This document shows, piece after piece, positions 11,131-23,502 of a stretch of DNA of 64,000 nt. The position numbers were made by a program, and so were the translations under genes. Position 1 is the first letter of the stretch. Every line of letters begins with the position of its first letter. Origin of the DNA: Enterobacter chuandaensis (GTDB lineage: Bacteria > Pseudomonadota > Gammaproteobacteria > Enterobacterales > Enterobacteriaceae); the NCBI RefSeq assembly GCF_003594915.1, contig NZ_QZCS01000002.1, positions 372,001 to 436,000 on the forward strand, read 5' to 3'. The notes beneath the pieces are model-generated. The model was not told the origin of the DNA, searched no databases, and saw only the letters and a list, made by a program, of their open reading frames with translations.

Positions 11131-11158
11131 GCCGGGTAAGGCGTAGCCGCCACCCGGC
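11131..11158. repeat. REP (repetitive extragenic palindrome) sequence
   Basis: GCCGGGTAAGGCG and CGCCACCCGGC flank a TAGC loop, the classic enterobacterial REP form. It sits in the 57-base gap between yajO and thiL, where pgpA would be expected. Confidence 0.88.
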
Positions 11159-11175
11159 AATACAAAGGCACAACA

Positions 11176-12147
11176 TCACGCGAAGTGATCGTACCCTTTC
11201 CAGTCCAGCGTAACGGGCGCACCGTCTTTCACAAACTTCAGCCCTTCGCTCTCGGGCATGATCTGACCGATGCAGGTAAATTTCGCGCCGAGATGCGCTA
11301 ACGCCACGTCCAGCGTTCCACGGTTGAGCTCAGGAACGGTGAAGCACAGTTCGTAATCCTCGCCGCCGGATAACGTCCAGCGCAGCGCCTGCTCAGGCTC
11401 TACATGGCGAAGCAGTTGCTCAGACAGCGGGAACAGGTCCAGGTCAACGCGCGCCCCCACCCCGCTGGCCTTCAGGATATGGCCGAGGTCCGAGATGAGA
11501 CCGTCAGAGAGATCGATAGCCGAGCTTGCCCGTTCACGCAGCGCCTGGCCGTGCAGAATACGCGGCGTCGGGCGCAGGTGACGCTTCACCAGATACGCCG
11601 CATCATCGGCATCTTCAACCGTTAAACGATTCTGAAGAATGGCCAGCCCTGCCGCGCTGTCACCCGGCGTGCCGGTCACGTAGATCCAGTCGCCAGGTTT
11701 TGCGCCCGAGCGCTTGAGCGCCCGGCCAAACGGCACGTAGCCGTGGATCGCCAGCGTCATCGACAGCGGCCCGGCGGTCGTATCACCGCCAATCAGCTGC
11801 ATATCGTAGTAATTCAGCTGTTCAAACAGCGCGTCGCTAAACGCTTCCAGCCAGGCTTCATCCACCTCTGGCAGCGTCAGTGCCAGCGTCAGCCAGGCAG
11901 GATCAGCGCCCATTGCGGCCAGATCGCTGACATTCACCGCCAGCGCTTTATACGCCAGATCCGCAGGATCGATATCCGGTAAGAAATGACGTCCGCACAC
12001 TAAGGTGTCGGTGCTGATTGCCAGCGTCTGTTTTTCGGGAATGTTGAGAAGTGCGCAGTCATCGCCAATGCCAGTTTCAACATCAAGACGAGAGGTTCTG
12101 ACACGGTCGAAATAACGGGCAATCAGGGAGAATTCGCCGCATGCCAT
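11176..12147 (-). CDS. thiL: Thiamine-monophosphate kinase
   Basis: ATP-dependent phosphorylation of thiamine monophosphate to the active diphosphate. The 323-residue protein starts [13 protein letters not shown] and has the PurM-like motifs [24 protein letters not shown] and SGGEDYELC. The C terminus is GYDHFA, a couple of residues shorter than the E. coli protein as I recall it (GYDHFATP). In E. coli pgpA starts around this point; here the sequence passes straight into a REP element and yajO. Part of the nrdR-ribD-ribE-nusB-thiL series. Confidence 0.96.
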   Translation of the reverse strand: MACGEFSLIARYFDRVRTSRLDVETGIGDDCALLNIPEKQTLAISTDTLVCGRHFLPDIDPADLAYKALAVNVSDLAAMGADPAWLTLALTLPEVDEAWLEAFSDALFEQLNYYDMQLIGGDTTAGPLSMTLAIHGYVPFGRALKRSGAKPGDWIYVTGTPGDSAAGLAILQNRLTVEDADDAAYLVKRHLRPTPRILHGQALRERASSAIDLSDGLISDLGHILKASGVGARVDLDLFPLSEQLLRHVEPEQALRWTLSGGEDYELCFTVPELNRGTLDVALAHLGAKFTCIGQIMPESEGLKFVKDGAPVTLDWKGYDHFA

Positions 12148-12172
12148 ACGTTATGCCTCAGCAAATAAAAGA

Positions 12173-12219
12173 AAAAACCGGAGCCGCACTGCCCGTCAGG
12201 CAATGCAGAACTCCGGTTT
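12173..12219 (-). terminator. Terminator-like hairpin between nusB and thiL
   Basis: On the minus strand ACCGGAG pairs with CTCCGGT around a long GC-rich inner arm (GCATTGCC / GGCAGTGC) and is followed by TTTTTTC. It stands 5 bases after nusB, so thiL may receive only part of the upstream transcription. Confidence 0.75.
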
Positions 12220-12224
12220 GCGGA

Positions 12225-12644
12225 TCACTTTTTGTGGGGACGGATCGCAGGTGCTGCTTTATCAAGTACGCCGTTTACAAACTTGTGGCTGTCTTCAGCG
12301 CCGAAGGTTTTCGCCAGTTCGATCGCTTCGTTGATGGCCACTTTGTACGGCACATCATCACGTTTAGACAGCTCAAACAGCGCGATACGCAACACTGCTT
12401 TTTCCACCTGGCCCAGCTCTTCGAGCAGACGAGACAGGTATGGCTTCATCAGACCATCGAGATACGCGCTATTAGTCGCCACTCCCGACAGCAGTTCACG
12501 GAAGTACAGAACGTCAACGTCTTTCACGTCCTGTTCTGACAGGAACTGGTATTCAACATCAGCGATGTCGTTCTGGGACAACTGCCAGGAGTAAAGTGCC
12601 TGAACGGCACATTCACGGGCGCGGCGACGAGCAGCAGGTTTCAC
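12225..12644 (-). CDS. nusB: Transcription antitermination protein NusB
   Basis: Binds boxA RNA with ribosomal protein S10 (NusE) to promote antitermination in rRNA operons. The 139-residue all-helical protein starts [20 protein letters not shown], the family signature, and ends [17 protein letters not shown]. Same length as in E. coli. It follows ribE after 21 bases on the minus strand. Confidence 0.97.
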   Translation of the reverse strand: MKPAARRRARECAVQALYSWQLSQNDIADVEYQFLSEQDVKDVDVLYFRELLSGVATNSAYLDGLMKPYLSRLLEELGQVEKAVLRIALFELSKRDDVPYKVAINEAIELAKTFGAEDSHKFVNGVLDKAAPAIRPHKK

Positions 12645-12665
12645 GGAATTCCCCTTACAAAAAAA

Positions 12666-13136
12666 TCAGGCCTTAATGGCTTTCAATACATTGATCATTT
12701 CAAGCGCGGTCAGTGCAGCTTCTGCACCTTTGTTACCGGCTTTGGTGCCAGCACGTTCGATGGCTTGTTCAATACTTTCGGTGGTCAGCACGCCGAACGC
12801 GACAGGAATTTCAGCATCCTGCGCAACGTGTGCCAGACCGTTGCTTGCACCGCCCGCAACGTATTCGAAGTGCGCAGTGCCGCCACGAATAACAGTACCC
12901 AGCGCAATCACCGCGTCGTATTTACCGGTTTTCGCCAGCGCACCCGCCGCCAGTGGCAGTTCGTAAGCGCCTGGAACCCAAACAACGGTAATGTTGTCAT
13001 CTTTAACCTGGCCGATACGTTTCAGGGCGTCAATCGCACCTTCCAGCAGGCTGTCGTTGATGAAGTTGTTGAAACGCGCAATGGTGATGGCGACGCGAGC
13101 GTCCGGGGTAGCTACAGCAGCTTCAATAATGTTCAT
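12666..13136 (-). CDS. ribE: 6,7-dimethyl-8-ribityllumazine synthase
   Basis: Penultimate step of riboflavin synthesis: joins the RibD pyrimidine product to 3,4-dihydroxy-2-butanone 4-phosphate. The 156-residue protein carries the family motifs [33 protein letters not shown] and NKGAEAAL. Also called ribH. It lies 87 bases after ribD on the minus strand. Confidence 0.97.
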   Translation of the reverse strand: MNIIEAAVATPDARVAITIARFNNFINDSLLEGAIDALKRIGQVKDDNITVVWVPGAYELPLAAGALAKTGKYDAVIALGTVIRGGTAHFEYVAGGASNGLAHVAQDAEIPVAFGVLTTESIEQAIERAGTKAGNKGAEAALTALEMINVLKAIKA

Positions 13137-13223
13137 ACTCTTCCTTTACGGGTTCATTTGGCCCCGCAGGGGGGCGGATTTTATCATAATACTTTGCGCA
13201 CTGCTTCCCTATTTCGGGAGCAA

Positions 13224-14327
13224 TTACGCTGTCGTTAAATGGAGGCAAACATCCGGACCCACCGGACGAATCTCGCTGAATGTGAGTTGCGGTGCGTCGG
13301 CCAGTTTTTCAAGGCCGGGCAGCACAAACAGGCCGCGCGCGTCCTGACCTAACAGTTTAGGCGCAACGTAGACGAGCAGTTCATCCACCAGCCCCGCCTG
13401 GAGCAGCGCCCCGGCAAGCGTCGGACCGGCTTCGACCCAGATGCTGTTCACCTGCTGCTTACCGAGCAGCATCATCAGCACCACGAGATCCAGATGCCCG
13501 TTATGCTCCGGCACCATAATGCTGCGCACGCCTTCCGGCCACTCGCGCGTATCTTCTTTGGTGCGCGCAATCCAGGTTTCCCCCGGCTGCTGCACGATAC
13601 GGTGCTGCGGCGTCACGCGGTTCTGGCTATCAATAATAATACGCAGCGGCTGGCGCAGGTTCTCCTGCGGATAAAGCGCCTGGGTATCGGCATTCAGTTC
13701 GTCCCAGCGCACGATCATGGCCGGATCGTCAGCGAGAACCGTTTCACTGCTGGTGAGGATAGCATGGCTTTGCGCGCGCAGGCGTTGCACATCGCGCCTT
13801 GCCTGCGGCGAGGTGATCCACTGGCTTTCACCGTTTGCCATCGCCGTACGGCCGTCCAGCGAAGCGCCCAGCTTGAGCTGAATATACGGAAAACCGGTGC
13901 GCATGCGCTTCAGGAAGCCTTTATTCAGAGCTTCCGCATCCTGCATCATCAGCCCATGGCTGACGTCGATCCCTTCCTGCTGCAGGCGATACAATCCACG
14001 CCCGGCGACCTGTGGATTCGGATCCTGCATCGCTGCCACCACGCGAGCCACGCCCGCCGCGATCAGCGCTTCACAGCACGGCGGCGTGCGCCCGTGATGG
14101 CTGCAGGGCTCGAGCGTCACGTAGGCCGTGGCGCCGCGCGCCTTCTCGCCCGCCATGCGCAACGCATGCACTTCTGCATGCGGCTCACCCGCGCGATGGT
14201 GATAACCTTCCCCCACGATTTCGCCATCTTTCACGATAACGCACCCGACGTTCGGGTTGGGATGGGTAGTAAAACGACCGCGCTGCGCCAGCTTCATGGC
14301 TCGCGACATGTACATCTCATCGTGCAT
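13224..14327 (-). CDS. ribD: Bifunctional riboflavin deaminase/reductase RibD
   Basis: Deaminates and then reduces the pyrimidine intermediate of riboflavin synthesis. The 367-residue protein has an N-terminal zinc deaminase with H50-A-E52 and C75/C84 (EPCSHHGRTPPC), and a C-terminal dihydrofolate-reductase-like part (KLGASLDGRTAM onward). The ATG at 14327 gives the E. coli-like start MHDEMYMSRAMKLAQRG; longer upstream frames overlap nrdR and are rejected. Only 4 bases separate it from the nrdR stop. Confidence 0.97.
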   Translation of the reverse strand: MHDEMYMSRAMKLAQRGRFTTHPNPNVGCVIVKDGEIVGEGYHHRAGEPHAEVHALRMAGEKARGATAYVTLEPCSHHGRTPPCCEALIAAGVARVVAAMQDPNPQVAGRGLYRLQQEGIDVSHGLMMQDAEALNKGFLKRMRTGFPYIQLKLGASLDGRTAMANGESQWITSPQARRDVQRLRAQSHAILTSSETVLADDPAMIVRWDELNADTQALYPQENLRQPLRIIIDSQNRVTPQHRIVQQPGETWIARTKEDTREWPEGVRSIMVPEHNGHLDLVVLMMLLGKQQVNSIWVEAGPTLAGALLQAGLVDELLVYVAPKLLGQDARGLFVLPGLEKLADAPQLTFSEIRPVGPDVCLHLTTA

Positions 14328-14331
14328 GAGC

Positions 14332-14793
<462 letters not shown>

Positions 14794-14933
14794 TTATCCG
14801 GTTAACTGATTTTCATTTTACCCTGATCTGGCCCGACAACAAAGGAAGAGCTTTTTGAGACAAAGGATCTATGTCTGGCGGTACGTTGCTGGCTACCATT
14901 ATATGGATCCGTTATTTCAAGGAAATAAACGCT

Positions 14934-15473
14934 ATGACAAGACGTTACCTGAAAATTTTACTGGTGGGGAGCCTCTTCACCCTCAGTGCCTGCGCACAGC
15001 AAACCGAAGTCCGCCAGATGAAACAGAGTGTGAACACGCTCAATACGGCAATGGACAAACTGAACAAAGAAACGGTCAAGATCACCCAGCAAAACGCGCT
15101 GAACGCGAAATCCACCAGCGGGGTATATCTGCTGCCGGGGGCAAATACACCCGCCCTGCTTAACAGCCAGATTGGCACGCTGAAAATGTCGCTGGTGAAC
15201 GTGGCGGCGAATGCGGATGGTACGCGCGCAACATTGCGTATTCATGGCGAATCAAACGATCCGCTGCCCGCCTTTAGCGGCACCGTTGAGTGGGGCCAGA
15301 TCCAGGGCACCACGGAGAGCTACCAGGAAGTGAACGTGAAGAACCAGCTTTTTACCGCCCCGGCCAGCGTTCTGGCACCCAGCGATGTGGATATTCCGCT
15401 TCAGCTAAGAGGCCTTACGCCTGAGCAGTTAGGCTTTATCCGCATTCACGATATCCAACCCGCCGCGCAGTAA
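14934..15473 (+). CDS. yajI: YajI family lipoprotein
   Basis: A 179-residue lipoprotein of unknown function, divergent from nrdR. The signal peptide MTRRYLKILLVGSLFTLSAC ends in a lipobox (LSAC, lipidated Cys20); the next residue is Ala, so outer-membrane delivery is expected by the +2 rule. The region after it (about residues 25-60) looks like a short coiled coil rich in Gln, Asn, Thr and Lys. The start at 14934 follows AAGGAAATAA; the upstream in-frame codons do not form a signal peptide. Length equals E. coli YajI. Confidence 0.88.
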   Translation: MTRRYLKILLVGSLFTLSACAQQTEVRQMKQSVNTLNTAMDKLNKETVKITQQNALNAKSTSGVYLLPGANTPALLNSQIGTLKMSLVNVAANADGTRATLRIHGESNDPLPAFSGTVEWGQIQGTTESYQEVNVKNQLFTAPASVLAPSDVDIPLQLRGLTPEQLGFIRIHDIQPAAQ

Positions 15474-15487
15474 TTCCTTCCTTTTGG

Positions 15488-15509
15488 GCGGAGTGAAATG
15501 TCACTCCGC
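15488..15509 (+). terminator. Hairpin after yajI
   Basis: GCGGAGTGA and TCACTCCGC form a perfect 9-base stem with an AATG loop 14 bases after the yajI stop. Only a weak T-rich tail follows, so it may be an inefficient terminator. Confidence 0.65.
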
Positions 15510-15599
15510 TAACATTTACATTTCGTATGGATTGGCAACATAAATGATTGCCGCTACAATCCCGGCCGTTTAAAGTACGCAAACGTGAACGCAATCGAT

Positions 15600-15660
15600 T
15601 ACGCGTGTGAGAGATATGTGAAACAACACATATTTTTGTGAGCAGGGATTCCTATAATAG
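15600..15660 (+). promoter_or_regulatory. tsx promoter with CRP-like palindrome
   Basis: A perfect TATAAT lies at 15653-15658 without a good -35 box. A palindrome ATATGTG / CACATAT with a 6-base spacer lies at 15614-15633, about 41 bases before the expected start point, where CRP activates class II promoters. Upstream, ACGCAATCGATTACG at about 15590 resembles LacI-family (CytR/PurR) operators. In E. coli tsx is controlled by CRP, CytR and DeoR, so the arrangement fits, but the sites are inferred. Confidence 0.65.
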
Positions 15661-15743
15661 GCACCGCAGAAACACGAAATATTTAGAAACGCAATTCGCG
15701 CATTTTTCACTCCCGGAAGGGAATTTCAATCAGTGGCATGATT

Positions 15744-16622
15744 ATGAAAAAAACATTACTCGCAGCTGGCGCCGTGCTGGCACTGTCCTCCTCTTTCACT
15801 GTTAACGCAGCGGAAAACGACAAACCACAATACCTCTCCGACTGGTGGCACCAGAGCGTTAACGTGGTTGGTAGCTACCACACCCGTTTCGGACCGCAGA
15901 TCCGCAACGATACCTACCTGGAATATGAAGCGTTCGCCAAAAAAGACTGGTTTGATTTCTACGGCTATATGGATGCTCCGGTCTTTTTCGGCGGTAACAC
16001 CGATGCAAAAGGTATCTGGAACCACGGTTCTCCGCTGTTTATGGAAATCGAACCACGTTTCTCTATTGATAAGCTGACGGGCACCAGCCTGGCGTTTGGT
16101 CCGTTTAAAGAGTGGTACTTCGCAAACAACTATATCTACGACATGGGGCGCAACGAGTCCGGTCGTCAGAGCACCTGGTATATGGGTCTGGGTACCGACA
16201 TCGACACCGGCCTGCCAATGAGCCTGTCCCTGAACGTATACGCGAAATATCAGTGGCAGAACTACGGTGCTGAAAACCAGAATGAGTGGGATGGCTACCG
16301 TTTCAAAGTGAAATACTTTGTGCCAATTACCCAACTGTGGGGCGGCAACCTGAGCTATATCGGCTTCACCAACTTCGACTGGGGTTCAGATCTGGGCGAT
16401 AAGAGCGGTTACGCAGAGAACGGCATCAAACAGCGTACCAACGACTCTATCGCCTCCAGCCACATCCTGGCGCTGAACTACGATCACTGGCACTACTCTG
16501 TTGTTGCGCGTTACTGGCACAACGGTGGCCAGTGGAACGACGACGCCGACCTGAACTGGATGAAAGAAAACGTCCGTTCTACCGGTTGGGGTGGTTACCT
16601 GGTCGTAGGTTATAACTTCTAA
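15744..16622 (+). CDS. tsx: Nucleoside-specific outer-membrane channel Tsx
   Basis: Twelve-stranded beta-barrel that lets nucleosides and deoxynucleosides cross the outer membrane. The 292-residue precursor has a 22-residue signal peptide ([14 protein letters not shown] ... VNA, mature AENDKPQY), alternating aromatic-rich strands, and the terminal phenylalanine typical of barrels ([10 protein letters not shown]). An ATG two codons upstream (15738) is an alternative start. It is monocistronic, with a promoter region before it and a terminator after it. Confidence 0.96.
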   Translation: MKKTLLAAGAVLALSSSFTVNAAENDKPQYLSDWWHQSVNVVGSYHTRFGPQIRNDTYLEYEAFAKKDWFDFYGYMDAPVFFGGNTDAKGIWNHGSPLFMEIEPRFSIDKLTGTSLAFGPFKEWYFANNYIYDMGRNESGRQSTWYMGLGTDIDTGLPMSLSLNVYAKYQWQNYGAENQNEWDGYRFKVKYFVPITQLWGGNLSYIGFTNFDWGSDLGDKSGYAENGIKQRTNDSIASSHILALNYDHWHYSVVARYWHNGGQWNDDADLNWMKENVRSTGWGGYLVVGYNF

Positions 16623-16647
16623 TCAGTGCGGGACCGTGCGGGCTGAT

Positions 16648-16681
16648 GCCCTCACCCTGACCCTCTCCCACGGGGAGAGGG
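16648..16681. repeat. Short palindromic repeat, copy B
   Basis: GCCCTCACCCTGA followed by the hairpin CCCTCTCCC / GGGGAGAGGG, 26 bases after the tsx stop and just before its terminator. Confidence 0.8.
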
Positions 16682-16692
16682 AAAAAACACTA

Positions 16693-16725
16693 AAAACGGC
16701 AATAGACATTGCCGTTTTGCTTTTA
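16693..16725 (+). terminator. Rho-independent terminator after tsx
   Basis: The 11-base arms AAAACGGCAAT and ATTGCCGTTTT with a 3-base loop are followed by GCTTTT. It can also end the leftward transcript of the WYL regulator, whose stop is at 16743. Confidence 0.85.
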
Positions 16726-16742
16726 CCTCGCCACCCGGCTTT

Positions 16743-17423
16743 TTACTGCTTCACCTTGCGCAAAAAATCTGCCAGAGATCTGTCCGCACTCTCGCTGAAC
16801 CGCCTCTCCGTCATCACAATTTTGAGACACCGGTCGAGCCGGAAACAGCGGTAGTCATCGCGCCGTTCGCACCACGCCGCCAGCAGCCAGCGCTCCCCCC
16901 AGAAGAACAGCCCCAGCGGCTGAACCTCACGTTTAGAAAGCTGCCCTGCCTCATCACGATAATGTAGCGCCAGTACGCGCTGGGCGGAAATCGCCTGATG
17001 AATCACATCAAAACCGCTGCGTGAATGGGGCTGTAGAGCAATATCTGGCGCATAAATTCGCGTTTGCTCCGCCTTTCGACGACTCTCCTCGGGCAGAATG
17101 GCCAGCACCTTCTCCTGGGCCGACTCCAGCTCGCGCGACAGCGATTCCCCGCCCCAGGTTTTAAGCAGGCGAATCGCGACCATCAGCGCTTCGGACTCCT
17201 TATTTGTCAGCATCAGCGGCGGCAGGTCAAAACCCGACATCAGCCGATATCCGCTTCCCGCCTCGCCTTCCACCGGCACGCCGGAAAGCGACAGGTCGCG
17301 GATATCGCGGTAGACCGTGCGCTCAGACACGCCAAGCCGCTCCGCCAGATGCGCTGCCGTTGTCAGACGCCTGCCCCGCAGGATCTGCACAATCTGAAAC
17401 AAACGGTCAGCGCGTCGGGTCAT
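16743..17423 (-). CDS. YafY-like HTH/WYL-domain transcriptional regulator
   Basis: Predicted DNA-binding regulator of 226 residues. The N terminus is a winged helix-turn-helix (MTRRADRLFQIVQILRG, HLAERLGVSERTVYRDIRDL at about 25-44) and the C-terminal half holds a WYL domain (VLALHYRDE ... GLFFWGERWLLAAWCERR). WYL domains bind ligands; the ligand here is unknown. It starts 14 bases after the VOC gene stop, so both are probably co-transcribed. E. coli has yajD at this place instead. A perfect palindrome upstream of the pair is a likely autoregulatory operator. Confidence 0.85.
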   Translation of the reverse strand: MTRRADRLFQIVQILRGRRLTTAAHLAERLGVSERTVYRDIRDLSLSGVPVEGEAGSGYRLMSGFDLPPLMLTNKESEALMVAIRLLKTWGGESLSRELESAQEKVLAILPEESRRKAEQTRIYAPDIALQPHSRSGFDVIHQAISAQRVLALHYRDEAGQLSKREVQPLGLFFWGERWLLAAWCERRDDYRCFRLDRCLKIVMTERRFSESADRSLADFLRKVKQ

Positions 17424-17437
17424 ATCGTAATCCGCTC

Positions 17438-17803
17438 TCAGGCAGGTTGATGGAGGCCGACGCGATTACCCTCGCTATCGGTAAACAATGCAATAGTGCC
17501 GATACCATGCGGCAGTTCCAGCGGGCCAAACACGCACTCGCCGCCCGCAGAGGCAATGCGATCCAGCGTGGCCGCCAGATTGTCAGTATGCAGATAAATA
17601 ATAGCGCCCTGCAAAGATGGCGTAACGCCATCAAATTTTGCCAGCGCCCCGCCGGTGGCCGGGTCCTCATGCGGGAAAACCGCCAGTTCAGCCACGTCCA
17701 TTTTCTCGCGACGCAGCGCGAGCTGCATGACCGGCTCATAAAATTTGATGGCGCGATCCATATCCGAGACCGGAATTTCAAACCAGTTAATTACGCTTTT
17801 CAT
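17438..17803 (-). CDS. VOC family (glyoxalase/bleomycin-resistance fold) protein
   Basis: A 121-residue cytoplasmic protein with the vicinal oxygen chelate fold: two halves of the beta-alpha-beta-beta-beta type, starting MKSVINWFEIPVSDMDRAIKFYE, with a typical ending LFTDSEGNRVGLHQPA. Small proteins of this group are often annotated as lyases or dioxygenases, but function cannot be assigned. It is the first gene of a two-gene unit with the WYL regulator, and the palindrome at 17851-17874 lies 48 bases before its start codon. Confidence 0.85.
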   Translation of the reverse strand: MKSVINWFEIPVSDMDRAIKFYEPVMQLALRREKMDVAELAVFPHEDPATGGALAKFDGVTPSLQGAIIYLHTDNLAATLDRIASAGGECVFGPLELPHGIGTIALFTDSEGNRVGLHQPA

Positions 17804-17850
17804 ACATCCTCCTGCCTGTTGTTTGGGTTCAGAAGGAGTCTACGACAGGG

Positions 17851-17887
17851 CTCCTGACAGCATACTGTCAGGAGTGTTTGTCAGGAG
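17851..17887 (-). promoter_or_regulatory. Perfect palindrome, candidate operator of the WYL regulator
   Basis: CTCCTGACAG (17851-17860) and CTGTCAGGAG (17865-17874) form perfect 10-base arms around CATA. A further half site TGTCAGGAG follows at 17879-17887 in the same direction. The site lies 48-84 bases before the VOC start codon, in promoter position for the VOC-regulator pair, and is not followed by a T run, which argues for an operator rather than a terminator. Confidence 0.65.
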
Positions 17888-17888
17888 C

Positions 17889-17926
17889 AGATAAAAAAAA
17901 ATCCCGGTCAACAGACCGGGATTTCA
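17889..17926. terminator. Terminator after secF
   Basis: AAATCCCGGT and ACCGGGATTT enclose CAACAG, with a long A run on the left; on the minus strand this reads as a GC-rich hairpin plus a T run, ending the tgt-yajC-secD-secF transcript 20 bases after secF. Confidence 0.9.
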
Positions 17927-17946
17927 ATCACGCGCTAAACGTCGGC

Positions 17947-18918
17947 TTACGGCAGAATGGACGGCTGATCCGCCCCTTCTTTCTCGACTTTCTGCTGGAG
18001 CAGGTGCTCGCGCTTCATGCCGAGTTTCAGTGCCAGAGCGGACGCCACATAGATGGACGACGCCGTACCGATGGAGACACCGATCAGCATGGTCAGCGAG
18101 AAGCCTTCCAGCACCGGGCCACCGAACAGGAACAGCATCAGGATCACCATCAGGGTGGTACCGGATGTGATCAAGGTACGGTGCAGCGTCTGGGTCAACG
18201 ACACGTTAAAGATTTCGTACGGCGTACCGCGACGGATCTTACGGAAGTTTTCACGGATACGGTCAGATACCACGATACTGTCGTTCAGTGAGTAACCGAT
18301 AACGGACATCAGGGATGCCACGATGGTCAGGTCAATCTCAATGTGGAACAGAGACAGTATGCCCATGGTGATCACCACGTCGTGCGCCAGGGCGATAACC
18401 ACACCGGCTGCCAGTCGCCACTCAAAGCGGAAACCGACGTACACCAGGATGGAGATCAGCGCCACCAGCAGCGCCATGGCGCCGGTCTGCGCCAGGTCCG
18501 CACCTACGCTCGGGCCAACGAACTCAATACGTTTGACCGCCGCGTTCTGGCTGGTGGTCTCGTTAATGACCTGTACGACCTTGCTGCCCAGTTCCTGGCT
18601 GCCGTTGGCATCGTGCACCGGCGGCATACGCACCATGATGTCGCGGCTGCTGCCGAAGTTCTGCAGCAGCGGCTCTTCAAAGCCCGCCTTCTGCAGAGAC
18701 AGACGCATCTGGTCCATATCGACCGGTTTTTCCAGGGAGATCTCGATGACCGTACCACCGGTGAAATCCAGACCCCAGTTAAAGCCTTTCACGCCCATAA
18801 CGATGATGGACAGAATCAGCAGTAAACCTGAAATGCCGAAGGCCCAGTAGTCCCAGCGCATAAAGTCCCAGACTTTACGGCCATGGTTCAATTGTTCAAC
18901 AGTATATTCCTGTGCCAC
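17947..18918 (-). CDS. secF: Sec translocon accessory protein SecF
   Basis: Inner-membrane RND-family protein that, with SecD, pulls exported proteins through SecYEG using the proton gradient. The 323-residue protein has six predicted helices; the first is followed by [12 protein letters not shown] of the periplasmic domain, and the transport core reads [17 protein letters not shown]. It starts 10 bases after secD. Length equals E. coli SecF. Confidence 0.97.
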   Translation of the reverse strand: MAQEYTVEQLNHGRKVWDFMRWDYWAFGISGLLLILSIIVMGVKGFNWGLDFTGGTVIEISLEKPVDMDQMRLSLQKAGFEEPLLQNFGSSRDIMVRMPPVHDANGSQELGSKVVQVINETTSQNAAVKRIEFVGPSVGADLAQTGAMALLVALISILVYVGFRFEWRLAAGVVIALAHDVVITMGILSLFHIEIDLTIVASLMSVIGYSLNDSIVVSDRIRENFRKIRRGTPYEIFNVSLTQTLHRTLITSGTTLMVILMLFLFGGPVLEGFSLTMLIGVSIGTASSIYVASALALKLGMKREHLLQQKVEKEGADQPSILP

Positions 18919-18928
18919 AACGCACTCC

Positions 18929-20776
18929 TCAGATAGACAGCTTTTTGACGCGCTTGCCGCCGTACAGCAGGTTCACGATGGCACGGGTGCCGACAATAGC
19001 GGTAAACATTGACGTTGCGACACCGATACCGGTAGTAATCGCAAAGCCTTTGATCGCGCCAGTACCCACTGCATACAGGATAAGAACCTTAATCAGTGTT
19101 GTTACGTTCGCATCGAAGATAGAGCTGAACGCGCCTTTATAACCTTCGTCAATCGCCTGCTGAACAGAGCGACCGTTGCTCAACTCTTCTTTGATACGTT
19201 CGTTAATCAGTACGTTGGCGTCGACCGCCACCGCAAGGGTCAGAACGATACCCGCAATCCCCGGCATGGTCAGCGTCGCCCCTGGCAGCAGGGACATAAT
19301 GCCGATGATCAGCACCAGGTTCGCAATCAGCGCGGAGGTCGCAATCAGACCAAACTTCTTATAGAAGAAGATCATGAAGAGGATAGAAACCACGAGACCA
19401 GCCAGACACGCTTCCAGACCCTGCTGGATGTTTTGCATACCCAGAGTTGGACCAATGGTACGTTCTTCAACAATCTGAATTGGCGCAATCAGCGCACCGG
19501 CACGCAGTAGCAGAGAGAGCTGACGCGCTTCGTTCGGGTTGTTAATACCGGTAATACGGAAGCTGTTACCCAGACGAGACTGGATGTTGGCGATGTTAAT
19601 CACCTCTTCCTCTTTCACCAGCACCGCACGACCATTTGCATCTTTCTTACCGCTGTCTTTGTACTCCACGAACAGGGTCGCCATCGGTTTGCCGATGTTG
19701 TCCTTGGTGAAGTTAGACATGATGTTACCACCCGCGCTATCCAGCGAGATGTTAACCTGCGGCTGGTTGTACTCATCCTGGCTTGAAGTAGAGTCGGTGA
19801 TGTGGTCACCGGTCAGGATCACGCGTTTGTACAGCACAACCGGCTGACCTTCGCGGGTCTGTTTCACTTCAGAGTCACCCGGAATACGGCCAGACGCCGC
19901 GGCGGACTGATCGACATTGGAGTTCACCAGACGGAATTCCAGCGTTGCGGTCGCACCCAGAATCTCTTTCGCACGCGCAGTGTCCTGGATACCCGGCAAT
20001 TCAACCACGATACGGTCAGCACCCTGACGCTGTACCAGCGGCTCAGCCACGCCCAGTTGGTTTACACGGTTACGCAGAATGTTGATGTTCTGCTGAACGG
20101 CATATTCACGCGCTTCTTTCAGACGCGCATCGGTCATCACCGCGCGCAGCTGGTTGCTGCCCTGAGAGGTGATCACCAGGTCACGGTGACGTTGAGTCAG
20201 GTAATCTACAGCCTGATCGCGGGCCGCGCTGTCGCGGAACGTGATGCTCATGCCGTAGTTATCTTCTTTACGCACGGTGGTGTAGGCGATGCCTTTATCA
20301 CGCAGATCGCTGCGCAGGCTGTCGATATTCTGTTCCTGCAGCTTGCCGAGCGCGGTATCCATATCCACTTCCATCAGGAAGTGAACGCCGCCACGCAGGT
20401 CAAGACCCAGCTTCATTGGCTCTGCGTTCAGCGCAGCCAGCCAGCGAGGGGTTGCAGGAGCAAGGTTAAGCGCCACGACATATTTGTCACCCAGCACGCC
20501 CATCAGCGCTTCGCGAGCGCGGAGCTGCGTGTCGGTGGTGTCGAAGCGAGCAAGAATTGCACCCTCTTCCAGAGCCACAGACTTAGCGGTAATTTTTTCT
20601 TCTTGTAACGTTTTCTGGACCTGGATCAGCGTTTGCTCACTGGCGGCGACACCGCGCGCGCCAGTGATTTGAACAGCCGGATCCTCACCATACAGGTTGG
20701 GAAGCGCGTACAGCAGGCCGACGATAATCACGACGACCAGCATGATGTACTTCCACAAAGGATAACGGTTTAACAC
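18929..20776 (-). CDS. secD: Sec translocon accessory protein SecD
   Basis: Partner of SecF in protein export. The 615-residue protein starts [18 protein letters not shown], has the large periplasmic P1 domain (with [16 protein letters not shown]), and the C-terminal five-helix part containing [15 protein letters not shown]. Length equals E. coli SecD. It lies between yajC (27 bases upstream) and secF (10 bases downstream) in the usual queA-tgt-yajC-secD-secF order. Confidence 0.97.
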   Translation of the reverse strand: MLNRYPLWKYIMLVVVIIVGLLYALPNLYGEDPAVQITGARGVAASEQTLIQVQKTLQEEKITAKSVALEEGAILARFDTTDTQLRAREALMGVLGDKYVVALNLAPATPRWLAALNAEPMKLGLDLRGGVHFLMEVDMDTALGKLQEQNIDSLRSDLRDKGIAYTTVRKEDNYGMSITFRDSAARDQAVDYLTQRHRDLVITSQGSNQLRAVMTDARLKEAREYAVQQNINILRNRVNQLGVAEPLVQRQGADRIVVELPGIQDTARAKEILGATATLEFRLVNSNVDQSAAASGRIPGDSEVKQTREGQPVVLYKRVILTGDHITDSTSSQDEYNQPQVNISLDSAGGNIMSNFTKDNIGKPMATLFVEYKDSGKKDANGRAVLVKEEEVINIANIQSRLGNSFRITGINNPNEARQLSLLLRAGALIAPIQIVEERTIGPTLGMQNIQQGLEACLAGLVVSILFMIFFYKKFGLIATSALIANLVLIIGIMSLLPGATLTMPGIAGIVLTLAVAVDANVLINERIKEELSNGRSVQQAIDEGYKGAFSSIFDANVTTLIKVLILYAVGTGAIKGFAITTGIGVATSMFTAIVGTRAIVNLLYGGKRVKKLSI

Positions 20777-20803
20777 GGCAGTTCCCTTTGGGAAAAGTTG
20801 GGA

Positions 20804-21136
20804 TTACAGCGCCTTCATGGTGCCTTTCGGCAGAACGGCAGCTACGAAGTCACGTTTGATAACCACTTCAGTGGTGTCGTTCAGGGCGATAGCAATGTAG
20901 CCGCTTTCAGCCACTTTGGTTACGCGACCGACCAGGCCACCGTTGGTCAGCACTTCATCGCCTTTCGCGATGGAGTCCATCAGCTTTTTGTGCTCTTTAG
21001 TACGCTTCTGCTGTGGGCGCAGGATCATGAAGTAGAAAATCAGACCGAACACAACCAGCATCAGAATCAGAGACATCGGGCTGCCCTGCGCTGGTGCACC
21101 CGTTGCTGCTACCGCATCAGAAATAAAAAAGCTCAT
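20804..21136 (-). CDS. yajC: Sec translocon subunit YajC
   Basis: A 110-residue single-pass inner-membrane protein that joins the SecDF complex. The N terminus is periplasmic and short, followed by the helix SLILMLVVFGLIFYFMILRP and the cytoplasmic tail QQKRTKEHKKLMDSIAKGDEV. It follows tgt after 22 bases and precedes secD. Confidence 0.97.
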   Translation of the reverse strand: MSFFISDAVAATGAPAQGSPMSLILMLVVFGLIFYFMILRPQQKRTKEHKKLMDSIAKGDEVLTNGGLVGRVTKVAESGYIAIALNDTTEVVIKRDFVAAVLPKGTMKAL

Positions 21137-21158
21137 TCAAATTCCCTCATTATTAATA

Positions 21159-23410
<2,252 letters not shown>

Positions 23411-23502
23411 GACGTATACTCGTGACTTAAAAACAGGCGGCATAGTCTAGTGCTCACACCCTTTTGCTGCAACAACTAGCCGCCACTGGACAAATAAAAC
23501 GC

